A stretch of 64,000 nucleotides of DNA from Bacteroidetes bacterium RIFCSPLOWO2_12_FULL_37_12 (lineage in GTDB: Bacteria > Bacteroidota > Bacteroidia > 2-12-FULL-37-12), in assembly GCA_001769655.1 (NCBI GenBank), contig MEPC01000016.1, positions 1 through 64,000 on the forward strand. The letters are read 5' to 3'. The translations under genes were made by a program, and so were the position numbers. Of this stretch, positions 36,643-44,365 are shown one piece after another (position 1 is the stretch's first letter; every line of letters begins with the position of its first letter). The notes beneath the pieces are model-generated. The model was not told the origin of the DNA and searched no databases. It worked only from the letters and a program-made list of their open reading frames with translations.

Positions 36643-37496
36643 ATGATTCTGAAAAATTAAAAATTGGTATGGGTCAGCTCCTTGTGGAAGGAGGGGAACC
36701 GGAAAGAAACCTTAACAGAGCTGAAGAATTAATCATTGAAGCATCGCGCTCAGGGTGTAATATTATTCTTTTGCCAGAATGTTCTGACTTAGCGTGGTCT
36801 CATCCGAGCGCAAAAACCAAAGCTGAAACAATTCCGGGCAAAAGAAGCGACTTTTTTTCTGCTATAGCTGTAAGAGAAAAAATATACATTGCAGTAGGTT
36901 TAACAGAAAAAGTGGAAAACAGCATTTACAATTCTGCTATTTTGGTTAATCCATCGGGAGATATTATTTTAAAATACCGTAAAATTAATATCCTAAAAGT
37001 GGTGCAGGATTTGTACGAAGTTGGTGGTACTCTTTCTGTGGTTAAAACCCCATTAGGTGTCATCGGTATGAATATTTGCTCCGACAATTACATTGATTCA
37101 TTAAACATCGGTCATGTACTTGGCAGAATGGGCGCACAAATAATTCTTTCTCCAAGCTCATGGACTGTTGATTATAATGTAACTAACGATTCAGACCCAT
37201 ATAGAGAAAAATGGTTGAAACCCTATTCAATTTTAGCAAAAATGTTTGACCTTGTTATGGTGAGTGCCACCAGCGTAGGTTATCTGGTGGGAGGTCCTTT
37301 TGAGGGGAAAAAATCAGTAGGATGCTCAATAGCAGTAGGAAAAAACGGTATTCTTGCCATGGGTAAATTTAATGAACTTGCGAGTGAGCTTATCATTGCT
37401 GAATTTATTGTACCTCAGCCATTCCGGAAAGGAACAGAACTAACTTCTTACCTGGCAGAATCCGGTTATAAAGAATCGTTTGGGAAATTTATATAA
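36639..37496 (+). CDS. Carbon-nitrogen hydrolase (nitrilase superfamily amidase)
   Basis: Protein of 285 residues. All three catalytic residues are present: E47 in LLPECSD, K115 in KYRKINI and C147 in NICSDN. The superfamily hydrolyses C-N bonds to release ammonia. It is coupled to the flippase upstream (ATGA overlap) and the amidotransferase starts 1 base after its stop. Nitrilase domains supply ammonia to amidotransferases in other systems (for example in NAD synthetase), so a role as ammonia donor for the WbpG-like enzyme is proposed. The substrate could also be a sugar amide. No signal peptide; cytoplasmic. Confidence 0.88.
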   Translation: MNDSEKLKIGMGQLLVEGGEPERNLNRAEELIIEASRSGCNIILLPECSDLAWSHPSAKTKAETIPGKRSDFFSAIAVREKIYIAVGLTEKVENSIYNSAILVNPSGDIILKYRKINILKVVQDLYEVGGTLSVVKTPLGVIGMNICSDNYIDSLNIGHVLGRMGAQIILSPSSWTVDYNVTNDSDPYREKWLKPYSILAKMFDLVMVSATSVGYLVGGPFEGKKSVGCSIAVGKNGILAMGKFNELASELIIAEFIVPQPFRKGTELTSYLAESGYKESFGKFI

Positions 37497-37497
37497 A

Positions 37498-38664
37498 ATG
37501 AAGTTAATGCCCCAAAAAAATTTCCGATGCAAAAAGTGTATAATGGATTCTTCCATAAAAGGAATTCTATTTGATTCGGAAGGGGTTTGTAATTTTTGTC
37601 ATCTGCATTTTCTACTGGCTCAACAATTTCCTATTGTAAAAGATCCGAATTATATTCCACATAAAATAATAGAAAAAATCAAACAGAGAGGCATTGGCAA
37701 AAAATACGATTGTATCACAGGAATCAGCGGAGGGTGTGACAGTACCTATACACTTTATCTTTTAAAAAAATGGAAATTAAGAGTTCTTGCCATTCATTTC
37801 AACGATGGCTGGGGTAATCCTGAAGCAGGTAAAAATATAACGAATGCAGTAAACGCGCTCGGAGTTGACTTCAACGTAATATCTTCTGACTGGCGTGAAT
37901 CAAAAGATATAAAAGTTGCCTGTTTAAAAGCTTCTGTACCGGAGTTAGACCTCGGAACCGACTTAGGAATAGCGGCGGCTTTATATGGAGCCGCTGTAAA
38001 ATATGACATTAAAACTATTGTTATAGGTAATTCCTTTCGTACAGAAGGAATAATGCCTTTGGAATGGAATTTTATGGATGGGACGTATCTTTCAGACATT
38101 CAAAAAAAATTTGGAAGCCGCCCATTAAGACTATGGAAAGCAGATGACCCGGGATTTAATCTTACATCAAAACATATAGTGTATTATATATTTTTAAAGG
38201 GCATAAAAACAATTCCAATACTTAGTTATGTACCTTATAATAAAAAGGAAGTTGCTGAAATGCTTTCAAAAGAGGTTAAATGGCAGGACCCGGGAGGAAG
38301 ATATTTTGACGATCTCTATCAGGGGTTTATGTCTATGGTACTTAGAACAAAATTTAACATTGATTTCAGAATTCCTTCTCTGGCGGCGCTTGTAAGAGAA
38401 AATCAAATTAGCTACGAGGAAGCGCTTTCTCAAATTTCATCCAAACCCTCTAATGAAACTGAGAGAATTATTGAACTTGCTATTCAGCGTCTCGGAGTTA
38501 CAAAAGAGGAAGTAATGCAGTGGTTAAAAGAAAAACCAAAATCATTCAGGGACTATAAAACCATTTATCCATTGTTTAAACTATTGCGTTTTCCGGTCTG
38601 GTTGTTTTCTGAACTTAGTTTTCTGCCAAAGACCGCATATTATAAGTATTATAAGTGCGGGTGA
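37498..38664 (+). CDS. N-acetyl sugar amidotransferase, WbpG/PseA type (copy 1)
   Basis: Protein of 388 residues. The N-terminal zinc-ribbon-like pairs CKKC and CNFC are followed by the PP-loop GISGGCDSTYTLYLL of N-type ATP pyrophosphatases, then a helical C-terminus. WbpG/PseA enzymes convert an N-acetyl group on a sugar to an acetamidino group using ATP and ammonia. Here it lies directly after a nitrilase-family gene, not after hisH/hisF. The start is ATG at 37498; a second ATG at 37507 is possible. It is a diverged paralogue of the gene at 47549-48712. The 3' end faces a probable pseudogene. Confidence 0.87.
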   Translation: MKLMPQKNFRCKKCIMDSSIKGILFDSEGVCNFCHLHFLLAQQFPIVKDPNYIPHKIIEKIKQRGIGKKYDCITGISGGCDSTYTLYLLKKWKLRVLAIHFNDGWGNPEAGKNITNAVNALGVDFNVISSDWRESKDIKVACLKASVPELDLGTDLGIAAALYGAAVKYDIKTIVIGNSFRTEGIMPLEWNFMDGTYLSDIQKKFGSRPLRLWKADDPGFNLTSKHIVYYIFLKGIKTIPILSYVPYNKKEVAEMLSKEVKWQDPGGRYFDDLYQGFMSMVLRTKFNIDFRIPSLAALVRENQISYEEALSQISSKPSNETERIIELAIQRLGVTKEEVMQWLKEKPKSFRDYKTIYPLFKLLRFPVWLFSELSFLPKTAYYKYYKCG

Positions 38665-38707
38665 ATACTTCAATGCGCAATAAATTTTCAAACTTTTACT
38701 ATTCTTT

Positions 38708-38715
38708 TAGCTTTG
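38708..38715 (+). promoter_or_regulatory. -7 box of a decayed gene
   Basis: TAGCTTTG, an exact TAnnTTTG match, 5 bases before the ATG of the probable lipoprotein remnant at 38721. No -33 element found. Confidence 0.3.
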
Positions 38716-38720
38716 CGAAG

Positions 38721-38888
38721 ATGATGAAAGTAAAATTTGTAATGCTAAAATAAACACTCAATATTTTACTTTACCTGATACTATGTTTTATTAAATGTAG
38801 TAAGGAAATAAAAAAACAAAACGTATATTTTGTTGATAATATTAGTTTTGATTCTTATCCTTTTGAATACTCATGCCTAACATGTTGA
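38721..38888 (+). pseudogene. Remnant of a lipoprotein gene with an internal stop
   Basis: Reading from ATG 38721 gives MMKVKFVMLK, then TAA at 38751-38753, then in the same frame TLNILLYLILCFIKCSKEIK, which looks like a signal peptide ending in a lipobox cysteine, followed by about 30 more residues to TGA at 38886-38888. The 3' part runs into the end of the minus-strand membrane-protein gene, so the original gene has probably been cut by whatever placed that gene here. A -7 box precedes it. A 10-bp inverted repeat, AAAGTAAAAT (38727-38736) and ATTTTACTTT (38763-38772), spans the stop. Short length makes this tentative. Confidence 0.35.
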
Positions 38889-40182
38889 TGAAAGCAACTA
38901 AAGTGAAGAACAGAGAAAAAATTCTGAAACGATGCAGTGAACCAAAATTGGAAATTGTGTAGGCAGTAAAAAAAGAAAAAATAATCACGGAAGTTATACA
39001 CATCCAAAAAAAAGGCGATGTTATCAATTGTCTCAGAAGATGAACGGGTGGAATTTTTATCAATATTATCAAAATAATAATGAAGAATAAAATATTTTCA
39101 AACACAGCAGGTAATAAAGTATGATTAGATTGAGTTTCAAAAAAAGGTCTTAAAAAGAGGTTGAACGTAAAATAAGGTATCTGGACAATTAAAAGATGAG
39201 TTAAATTTCCAAAAGAAAAATTCATTGAAGAATAAGGGTTATCAGGAAATGCAGAAGTTCTGCGGATGGAAGCTGTTTCTAAAATATTATCTAAATTAAA
39301 TTCAGCCAGGAAAGGACTTAATTTCAGAACGATTATCAAAGAAAAAAATATGAATAAGCACATTAAAAACGGAGCTGTAGTGAATTTTAATATAGGATTT
39401 TTTATGCTAAACAACATTTTCAAAAAAAAGTAAACAAGTGATCCGGATATTAGTGGAATTATCATAAAAGGGCGAATATTAATAATGATTAAAAGGGATA
39501 CTAAACCAATCAGTGGGTATTTAAATAAAAAAGATTCCTTTTCTTTATCATGTAATTTCATTATAGAGTAGAAAAACAAACAACTGAATGAAAGGACGAT
39601 ACCATCTTTCAAAAGTAAAGAACTCCATGCCGCTATTGAAGGGAAACAAAACATGGCAAAGGCAAGGACTAATAAATATTTTTTATCAGGGAGATATAAA
39701 TATTTAAAAAATTTCCAAACCGGAATAAAGGTTAGAAAAGTGAAAAGTAAATTTACTCCTAAATAACTATTTAAACAAATTGCATTGAGAATAAAGGTAA
39801 ATTTATTTACCATAAGGGACCGAGAATCCTTTAAATAGTTAGGCCACTCATTCATGAAAAAAGTATTATTAAAGACAGTATTATCGTTAAGAAGAAAAAA
39901 CCTAAAAAAACTTTGAGGTGCTTTCTTTAGTAATAAAAGAATTATTTCATTACCTCTGAAATACCCAAGTCCATCTGCAGAGCCGAGATATACATTATAG
40001 ATAAAGTAGAATATAATGCATATAGTTAGCTTAATATATATTAAAGGCAAGAAATAAATATTTACAGGATGGTGGTTGGCAAAATATTTTAAGTATAGTT
40101 CTGAAACACCTATGATACCAAAAATAAGTATTGGTAAAATAAAAACATCATGAAATGTAAGAAAATAAAATATAGAATTCAT
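38842..40182 (-). CDS. Polytopic membrane protein, candidate polysaccharide polymerase (copy 2)
   Basis: Protein of 446 residues with about ten membrane helices, a distant paralogue of the gene at 33079-34455 on the opposite strand. Shared blocks: GSADGLGYFRGNE, WSSLLLKDGI, NIRPFMI, FLRPFFE, and SNFGSLHRFRIF. These keep a D-x-x-GYxRxNE motif, LLKD, an RPF and NFGS-x-x-R in the same order. Two diverged copies in one locus are consistent with two polysaccharides or two linkage specificities. It follows the Wzz-like gene by 41 bases on the same strand, which supports a polymerase role. Confidence 0.65.
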   Translation of the reverse strand: MNSIFYFLTFHDVFILPILIFGIIGVSELYLKYFANHHPVNIYFLPLIYIKLTICIIFYFIYNVYLGSADGLGYFRGNEIILLLLKKAPQSFFRFFLLNDNTVFNNTFFMNEWPNYLKDSRSLMVNKFTFILNAICLNSYLGVNLLFTFLTFIPVWKFFKYLYLPDKKYLLVLAFAMFCFPSIAAWSSLLLKDGIVLSFSCLFFYSIMKLHDKEKESFLFKYPLIGLVSLLIIINIRPFMIIPLISGSLVYFFLKMLFSIKNPILKFTTAPFLMCLFIFFSLIIVLKLSPFLAEFNLDNILETASIRRTSAFPDNPYSSMNFSFGNLTHLLIVQIPYFTFNLFLRPFFETQSNHTLLPAVFENILFFIIILIILIKIPPVHLLRQLITSPFFWMCITSVIIFSFFTAYTISNFGSLHRFRIFSLFFTLVAFINMLGMSIQKDKNQN

Positions 40183-40223
40183 AGTGAAAAGGAAGTTAAC
40201 TAAGTAAGGAAAAAAGTATATCT

Positions 40224-41243
40224 TTACTTTTCAGTAGTTATAACTTTTTCTGTGTTTGACAAAACAAGGGAGGTATCATTGTTCAGAGTATTATTACTGA
40301 AGCCCTTTATGAGGATATTAATTGTAGATTTATACCTGAATGTATATGCGACAAAGAAAAGTGATAGGAAAAAGCTAAGGATGAAAGTCCAAACACCCGT
40401 TAATATATTATTGAAATTTAAAGGGCTGATTTTATCTGAAGGTAAGGCATATTTCATGATCAGTGCTTCAGGGAGTTTATGGTTTTCAATATAATTTTTT
40501 GACCATTCTTCCATTTTATTAGCTTCTAATAGCGATTTCGAACTGGCTCCGAAATCTTCAATTGTTTGAATAATAAGTTCTTGTGAACTTGCAAGCTTTA
40601 AACTTATTTTTTCGTTATTAATGGGTGTAATAAACAATTCTTTAAATTTAATTAAAAGATTATTAAGAGAATCAATTTTTGAATTGTATAATTTCTCAAA
40701 TTTTCGGCTCATCGCAGAATATTGTTCAATTAGAAATTTTTTTTTACTAAGTATTAATTCTGTGTTTAATTTCTGAATTTTGAAAATTATTTCATTAGCA
40801 ATCCTTGCGGCCATAAAACGGTCATAATCCTCAACACGAATACAAATAGCGTTATATGTTGTTTGCTCTACATGAATTGAAGAAGTCAATTTATTAAAAG
40901 ATTTAATATAAGCATTTGGTTCGCTGTCGGAGATTTTATAATGTTTTTGCAAATTAAATATTTTAATCAGATGATTTAATAACTTGGAAGAATATACCCA
41001 GCTGATAAGCGTTGTGTTATTTGGATTTTCCAAAACTTTAGAAGGCGTGTATGGATTAAAATCAGCATAAATATCATATACAAAACCAGTATTATATATT
41101 TGAATTTCAGAAGTATGTTTTTGGGGAAAAAGCACCATTCCTGTATAAACGATCAGAGCTATTATAAAACTGAAAGTAAACATCTTAAGAAGATTTCTTC
41201 TGATGTGAAGTACCAAATGGGTTTGTGATTCGTTCATATTCAT
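40224..41243 (-). CDS. Wzz-like polysaccharide co-polymerase / chain-length determinant
   Basis: Protein of 339 residues with the topology of Wzz proteins: one membrane helix near residues 20-38, a periplasmic region of about 240 residues rich in long helices (including KLNTELILSKKKFLIEQYSAMSRKFEKLY), and a second helix near 288-308 (GVWTFILSFFLSLFFVAY). It lacks a tyrosine-kinase (Wzc) domain. It is upstream of a candidate polymerase and divergent from a Wzy_C ligase/polymerase gene. The PSPLNF motif (here SPLNFNN) precedes the second helix, roughly where Wzz proteins have a proline-rich segment. Confidence 0.75.
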   Translation of the reverse strand: MNMNESQTHLVLHIRRNLLKMFTFSFIIALIVYTGMVLFPQKHTSEIQIYNTGFVYDIYADFNPYTPSKVLENPNNTTLISWVYSSKLLNHLIKIFNLQKHYKISDSEPNAYIKSFNKLTSSIHVEQTTYNAICIRVEDYDRFMAARIANEIIFKIQKLNTELILSKKKFLIEQYSAMSRKFEKLYNSKIDSLNNLLIKFKELFITPINNEKISLKLASSQELIIQTIEDFGASSKSLLEANKMEEWSKNYIENHKLPEALIMKYALPSDKISPLNFNNILTGVWTFILSFFLSLFFVAYTFRYKSTINILIKGFSNNTLNNDTSLVLSNTEKVITTEK

Positions 41244-41253
41244 TTTAGAATAG

Positions 41254-41261
41254 CAAAGGTA
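41254..41261 (-). promoter_or_regulatory. -7 box for the Wzz-like gene
   Basis: TACCTTTG on the minus strand, an exact TAnnTTTG match, 10 bases before the ATG. It is divergent from the box at 41275-41282. Confidence 0.5.
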
Positions 41262-41274
41262 ATAATAAATAAGT

Positions 41275-41282
41275 TATATTTG
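41275..41282 (+). promoter_or_regulatory. -7 box for the Wzy_C ligase gene
   Basis: TATATTTG, an exact TAnnTTTG match, 13 bases before the ATG at 41296. No clear -33 element. Confidence 0.5.
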
Positions 41283-41295
41283 TTTATATTTTCCA

Positions 41296-43122
41296 ATGAA
41301 TTTTATTATTAAAAAATGGCTCTCAAAACAAGTATTTTGTTTATATATTAGTTTAGGAGTATTAGCAGTTTTTTTAAGTATGAACAGCAGTTGTATAGAT
41401 GAAACTTTACTACCTAGATTATTCACTTTATCGTTATTCAATATTTTTCTATCATTATTTCTTTTTAAATACAGACTAGATTTTTCAAAAACAACTTTAT
41501 TTGTTTTTATAATAGTTATTGTATTTTTATTCTGGTGCATTTTGACAACGAAGTGGTCAACTAATCCTCTTTTATCAATTTGTGAAAATCAAAAACAAGC
41601 ATTGATCATTTCTACATTTATTCTCATTTATTTTATAAATTCTGTTTTTAAAAAAATATTTTTCATTTCTCTTAATATCAGCATTTTTATTTTCATCACA
41701 ATTTTTTTCTTTTTTGCAGTTTACGTATGCATTAAAAATAAAACTTTCTATTTATATGACATTCCATTTTCAGGTAACAAAAATCTTGCCGCCTCCTTCT
41801 TATTTATGCTTCTTCCATTTAGCTGTATTAATTTCTTCAATAAAAGAAAAAAAAGTGCTATAATTTCGTTACTAACACTCATCATGACAGCACTAATTAT
41901 CATATTGCTCCGCTCTCGTGTTGTGTTGTTTTCAACCTGTTTTTGCTTTAGCATTTTACTAATCAGCTTCAATTTTAGAAAAAAAATCATAACAAGAAAA
42001 TGGTTAAGATTTTTGATTATTGTAATAGGGATTTCTGTATTGAGCTTACCTTATATAGTTAACAAATATTCAAACGAAAATATACAAAATTCATATATAA
42101 ATTTTACTTCTTTAAACGAAAGAATGGTTTTATTAAATAAAACAAAATATATGATTATGGAACATTTTATGAAAGGGGTTGGCATAGGTAATTGGAAAAT
42201 AATATTCCCTTCTTATGGTTTGAATGAATTACCACAGACAGCAGATGATTATTATGTTCCCGGGCAATCTCAATTTATCAATGTCATCGTTCAGCGATGT
42301 CATAATGATTTAGCACAAATTTTTGCTGAAACAGGTTTTATAGGTTTTTTAATACTAATTCTATTGTTTTTTTATATATGTAAAATATATTTTAAAAATA
42401 ATTACTCTTATAAACTTACAATCTATTTTATTTTTTTTATCGGCTTTCTTTTAATTTCTTCTTTTGATTTTCCTAAAGAAAGAATTGAACACTCATTTGC
42501 AATGTGTGTATGGTTATGTTCATTTCTTTTTATTAATAAAGAAAAAAGAAAATTTAAATTAAACATAATAAGTAGCAGGTTAATTTTGCTGATTTTGTTA
42601 ACAATTAATGTAATCGGATTATATTTTATTTACCGGGGGATAACTGCTGAAAAATTATATAAGAAAATCTATATTGCTAAGGAAAAAAAGAATTGGCAAA
42701 ATGTTGTAATATTTTCTAAAGAAACGGGAAAACTATATACATCAATGGATAATTTTTCAATCCCTGCAAGGTGGTATGAAGGTGTTGGATTATTTATGCA
42801 AAATAAATTTAATGATGCAGAGAAATGCTTTCGTTCTGCTTACTTACTAAATCCTAATAATATTTATGTCATTTCTAATTATGGAATTATTTCTGAAATT
42901 AATGGTAAAAGAGAACGTGCAAAAACATTACTACTAAAAACACTTAGAATAAGTCCTCAGTTTAAAGATGCAAAAATTAATCTTGCCAGAATTTACTTTA
43001 AGGAGAGAGCATTTAAATCTGTAATTAATTTATTGAAAACGGAAATTAACGACTATAGTCAAAGTAAGCCTGAAGAACTTGAGAAATTAAGCCTGGAATT
43101 AATATCCACCTTTAAAAAATAA
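41296..43122 (+). CDS. O-antigen ligase/polymerase (Wzy_C) with C-terminal TPR
   Basis: Protein of 608 residues. About eleven membrane helices (1-440) include a central periplasmic loop with GVGIGNWKIIFPSYG and QRCHNDLAQIFAETGFIGF, the HND(x)Q...E...G signature of Wzy_C (PF04932) enzymes that transfer or polymerise lipid-linked glycans. A soluble TPR region follows (about 465-600), with RWYEGVGLFMQNKFNDAEKCF and NPNNIYVISNYGIISEINGK. The combination is usual in Bacteroidota. It is the strongest candidate in the window for polymerisation or ligation to lipid or protein. It diverges from the Wzz-like gene. Confidence 0.85.
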   Translation: MNFIIKKWLSKQVFCLYISLGVLAVFLSMNSSCIDETLLPRLFTLSLFNIFLSLFLFKYRLDFSKTTLFVFIIVIVFLFWCILTTKWSTNPLLSICENQKQALIISTFILIYFINSVFKKIFFISLNISIFIFITIFFFFAVYVCIKNKTFYLYDIPFSGNKNLAASFLFMLLPFSCINFFNKRKKSAIISLLTLIMTALIIILLRSRVVLFSTCFCFSILLISFNFRKKIITRKWLRFLIIVIGISVLSLPYIVNKYSNENIQNSYINFTSLNERMVLLNKTKYMIMEHFMKGVGIGNWKIIFPSYGLNELPQTADDYYVPGQSQFINVIVQRCHNDLAQIFAETGFIGFLILILLFFYICKIYFKNNYSYKLTIYFIFFIGFLLISSFDFPKERIEHSFAMCVWLCSFLFINKEKRKFKLNIISSRLILLILLTINVIGLYFIYRGITAEKLYKKIYIAKEKKNWQNVVIFSKETGKLYTSMDNFSIPARWYEGVGLFMQNKFNDAEKCFRSAYLLNPNNIYVISNYGIISEINGKRERAKTLLLKTLRISPQFKDAKINLARIYFKERAFKSVINLLKTEINDYSQSKPEELEKLSLELISTFKK

Positions 43123-43184
43123 TTTGGTTTATTCAAAAACTTTACTTATATTGCGCCTTGTATTAGAATTTAAACCCATTGAAA

Positions 43185-44330
43185 ATGTTTAAATCTGTAT
43201 TGTTTTTTTCTACACTGATCTTTCTTTTTACTTTCCAGACGGTGCAATCTCAATCTGTATCAGTAAGTCCAAATACTGGAAGAATTTCAGAAATTTTAGA
43301 ACTGAATATTTCAGGAGTAGGGGTTTCATTTACACAATTCTCTTCTACTAATTGCCCTTCAACAATTCTTATTGAGCCAGAAAATATCAAATTAGTTCAA
43401 CCTAATGATACAATTATAGGAAAATCTATTCTGAATCAGACAAATGATCAGAATTTTGATGTTCAGTTTTCTATACCTTCAACTGTAAATCCCGGCTTTT
43501 ATGATTTAGTTGTTGGTAGTAATCAATCATGCCCTATATCATGTTTTGATTGTATTTATCTTTATGATTGCAGGATATTTAATAATGCAAATGCTGGGAT
43601 TGATCAAAATATTTGTAATTCCGATTCAACTCAAATTGGAGGTTTATCTGAGTCAGGTTTCAGTTATGCATGGTCACCATCCAGTTGGTTTAATTCTTTA
43701 ATATCAAATCCTTACGTAAAACCAGAAATTTCAACAATTTATTCTTTAACCAGGACACATTTATCTTCGGGCTGTATCTCAAAAGATACAGTTAGCATCG
43801 CAGTTTTAAATGAACCAATTGCTTCTTTTGGATTTTCAATTAATGAAAAAACGATATTTTTTATTGATTCATCTTCCGGTGCAGAGAATTATATTTGGGC
43901 ATTTGGTGATGGCGGAACTGATTCTGCAAAATCACCAATGCACACTTATGCAACTTATGGTAATTTTATAGTAGGTCTAACAGTTAGCAATAAATGTGGT
44001 AATGATAAAGAATTGAAAATTATTGATATAAAACCAAACAATATTGAAATACTTCAAAATATGAAAGATAATAGCTTTGCAATTTATCCGATACCGGCAT
44101 CAGATAAAATTTTTATAAACTTTGAATATATTGACAGATTAGATGAAATTGTTCTAATAAATATTCATGGAAAAAAAATAACATCACAAAAAGCCGGACT
44201 ATCTATAAAAAAGAATATAAATAATATTTATGAATTTCCTTTAAATAAAATACCCGCTGGAAGTTATATTATAAAAATTAATACAACCGATGGAATGGAA
44301 TGGAAAAAGTTAGTTTTTGTGATAAGATAA
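43185..44330 (+). CDS. Secreted PKD-domain T9SS cargo protein
   Basis: Protein of 381 residues. Signal peptide (about 1-22, FFSTLIFLFTFQTVQSQS), an Ig-like region with a cysteine-rich stretch (SCPISCFDCIYLYDC), a domain with AWSPSSW, a PKD domain with YIWAFGDGGTDS (about 235-280), and a T9SS type A sorting domain at the end (YPIPASDKIFINF, LINIHGKKI, PAGSYIIKINT, KLVFVIR). The ATG at 43185 is preferred over an in-frame TTG two codons before. It interrupts the polysaccharide locus; its 3' end converges with a CotH-like gene. Likely a surface protein of unknown partner. Confidence 0.82.
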   Translation: MFKSVLFFSTLIFLFTFQTVQSQSVSVSPNTGRISEILELNISGVGVSFTQFSSTNCPSTILIEPENIKLVQPNDTIIGKSILNQTNDQNFDVQFSIPSTVNPGFYDLVVGSNQSCPISCFDCIYLYDCRIFNNANAGIDQNICNSDSTQIGGLSESGFSYAWSPSSWFNSLISNPYVKPEISTIYSLTRTHLSSGCISKDTVSIAVLNEPIASFGFSINEKTIFFIDSSSGAENYIWAFGDGGTDSAKSPMHTYATYGNFIVGLTVSNKCGNDKELKIIDIKPNNIEILQNMKDNSFAIYPIPASDKIFINFEYIDRLDEIVLINIHGKKITSQKAGLSIKKNINNIYEFPLNKIPAGSYIIKINTTDGMEWKKLVFVIR

Positions 44331-44365
44331 GGAGTGAGGAATATTAATTACATTTAGTCGAACTA

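Noticed and set aside
38827-38888. Possible short C-terminal coding part of the lipoprotein remnant beyond 38841
   Set aside because: It overlaps the 3' end of the membrane-protein gene on the other strand, and nothing supports overlapping coding there.
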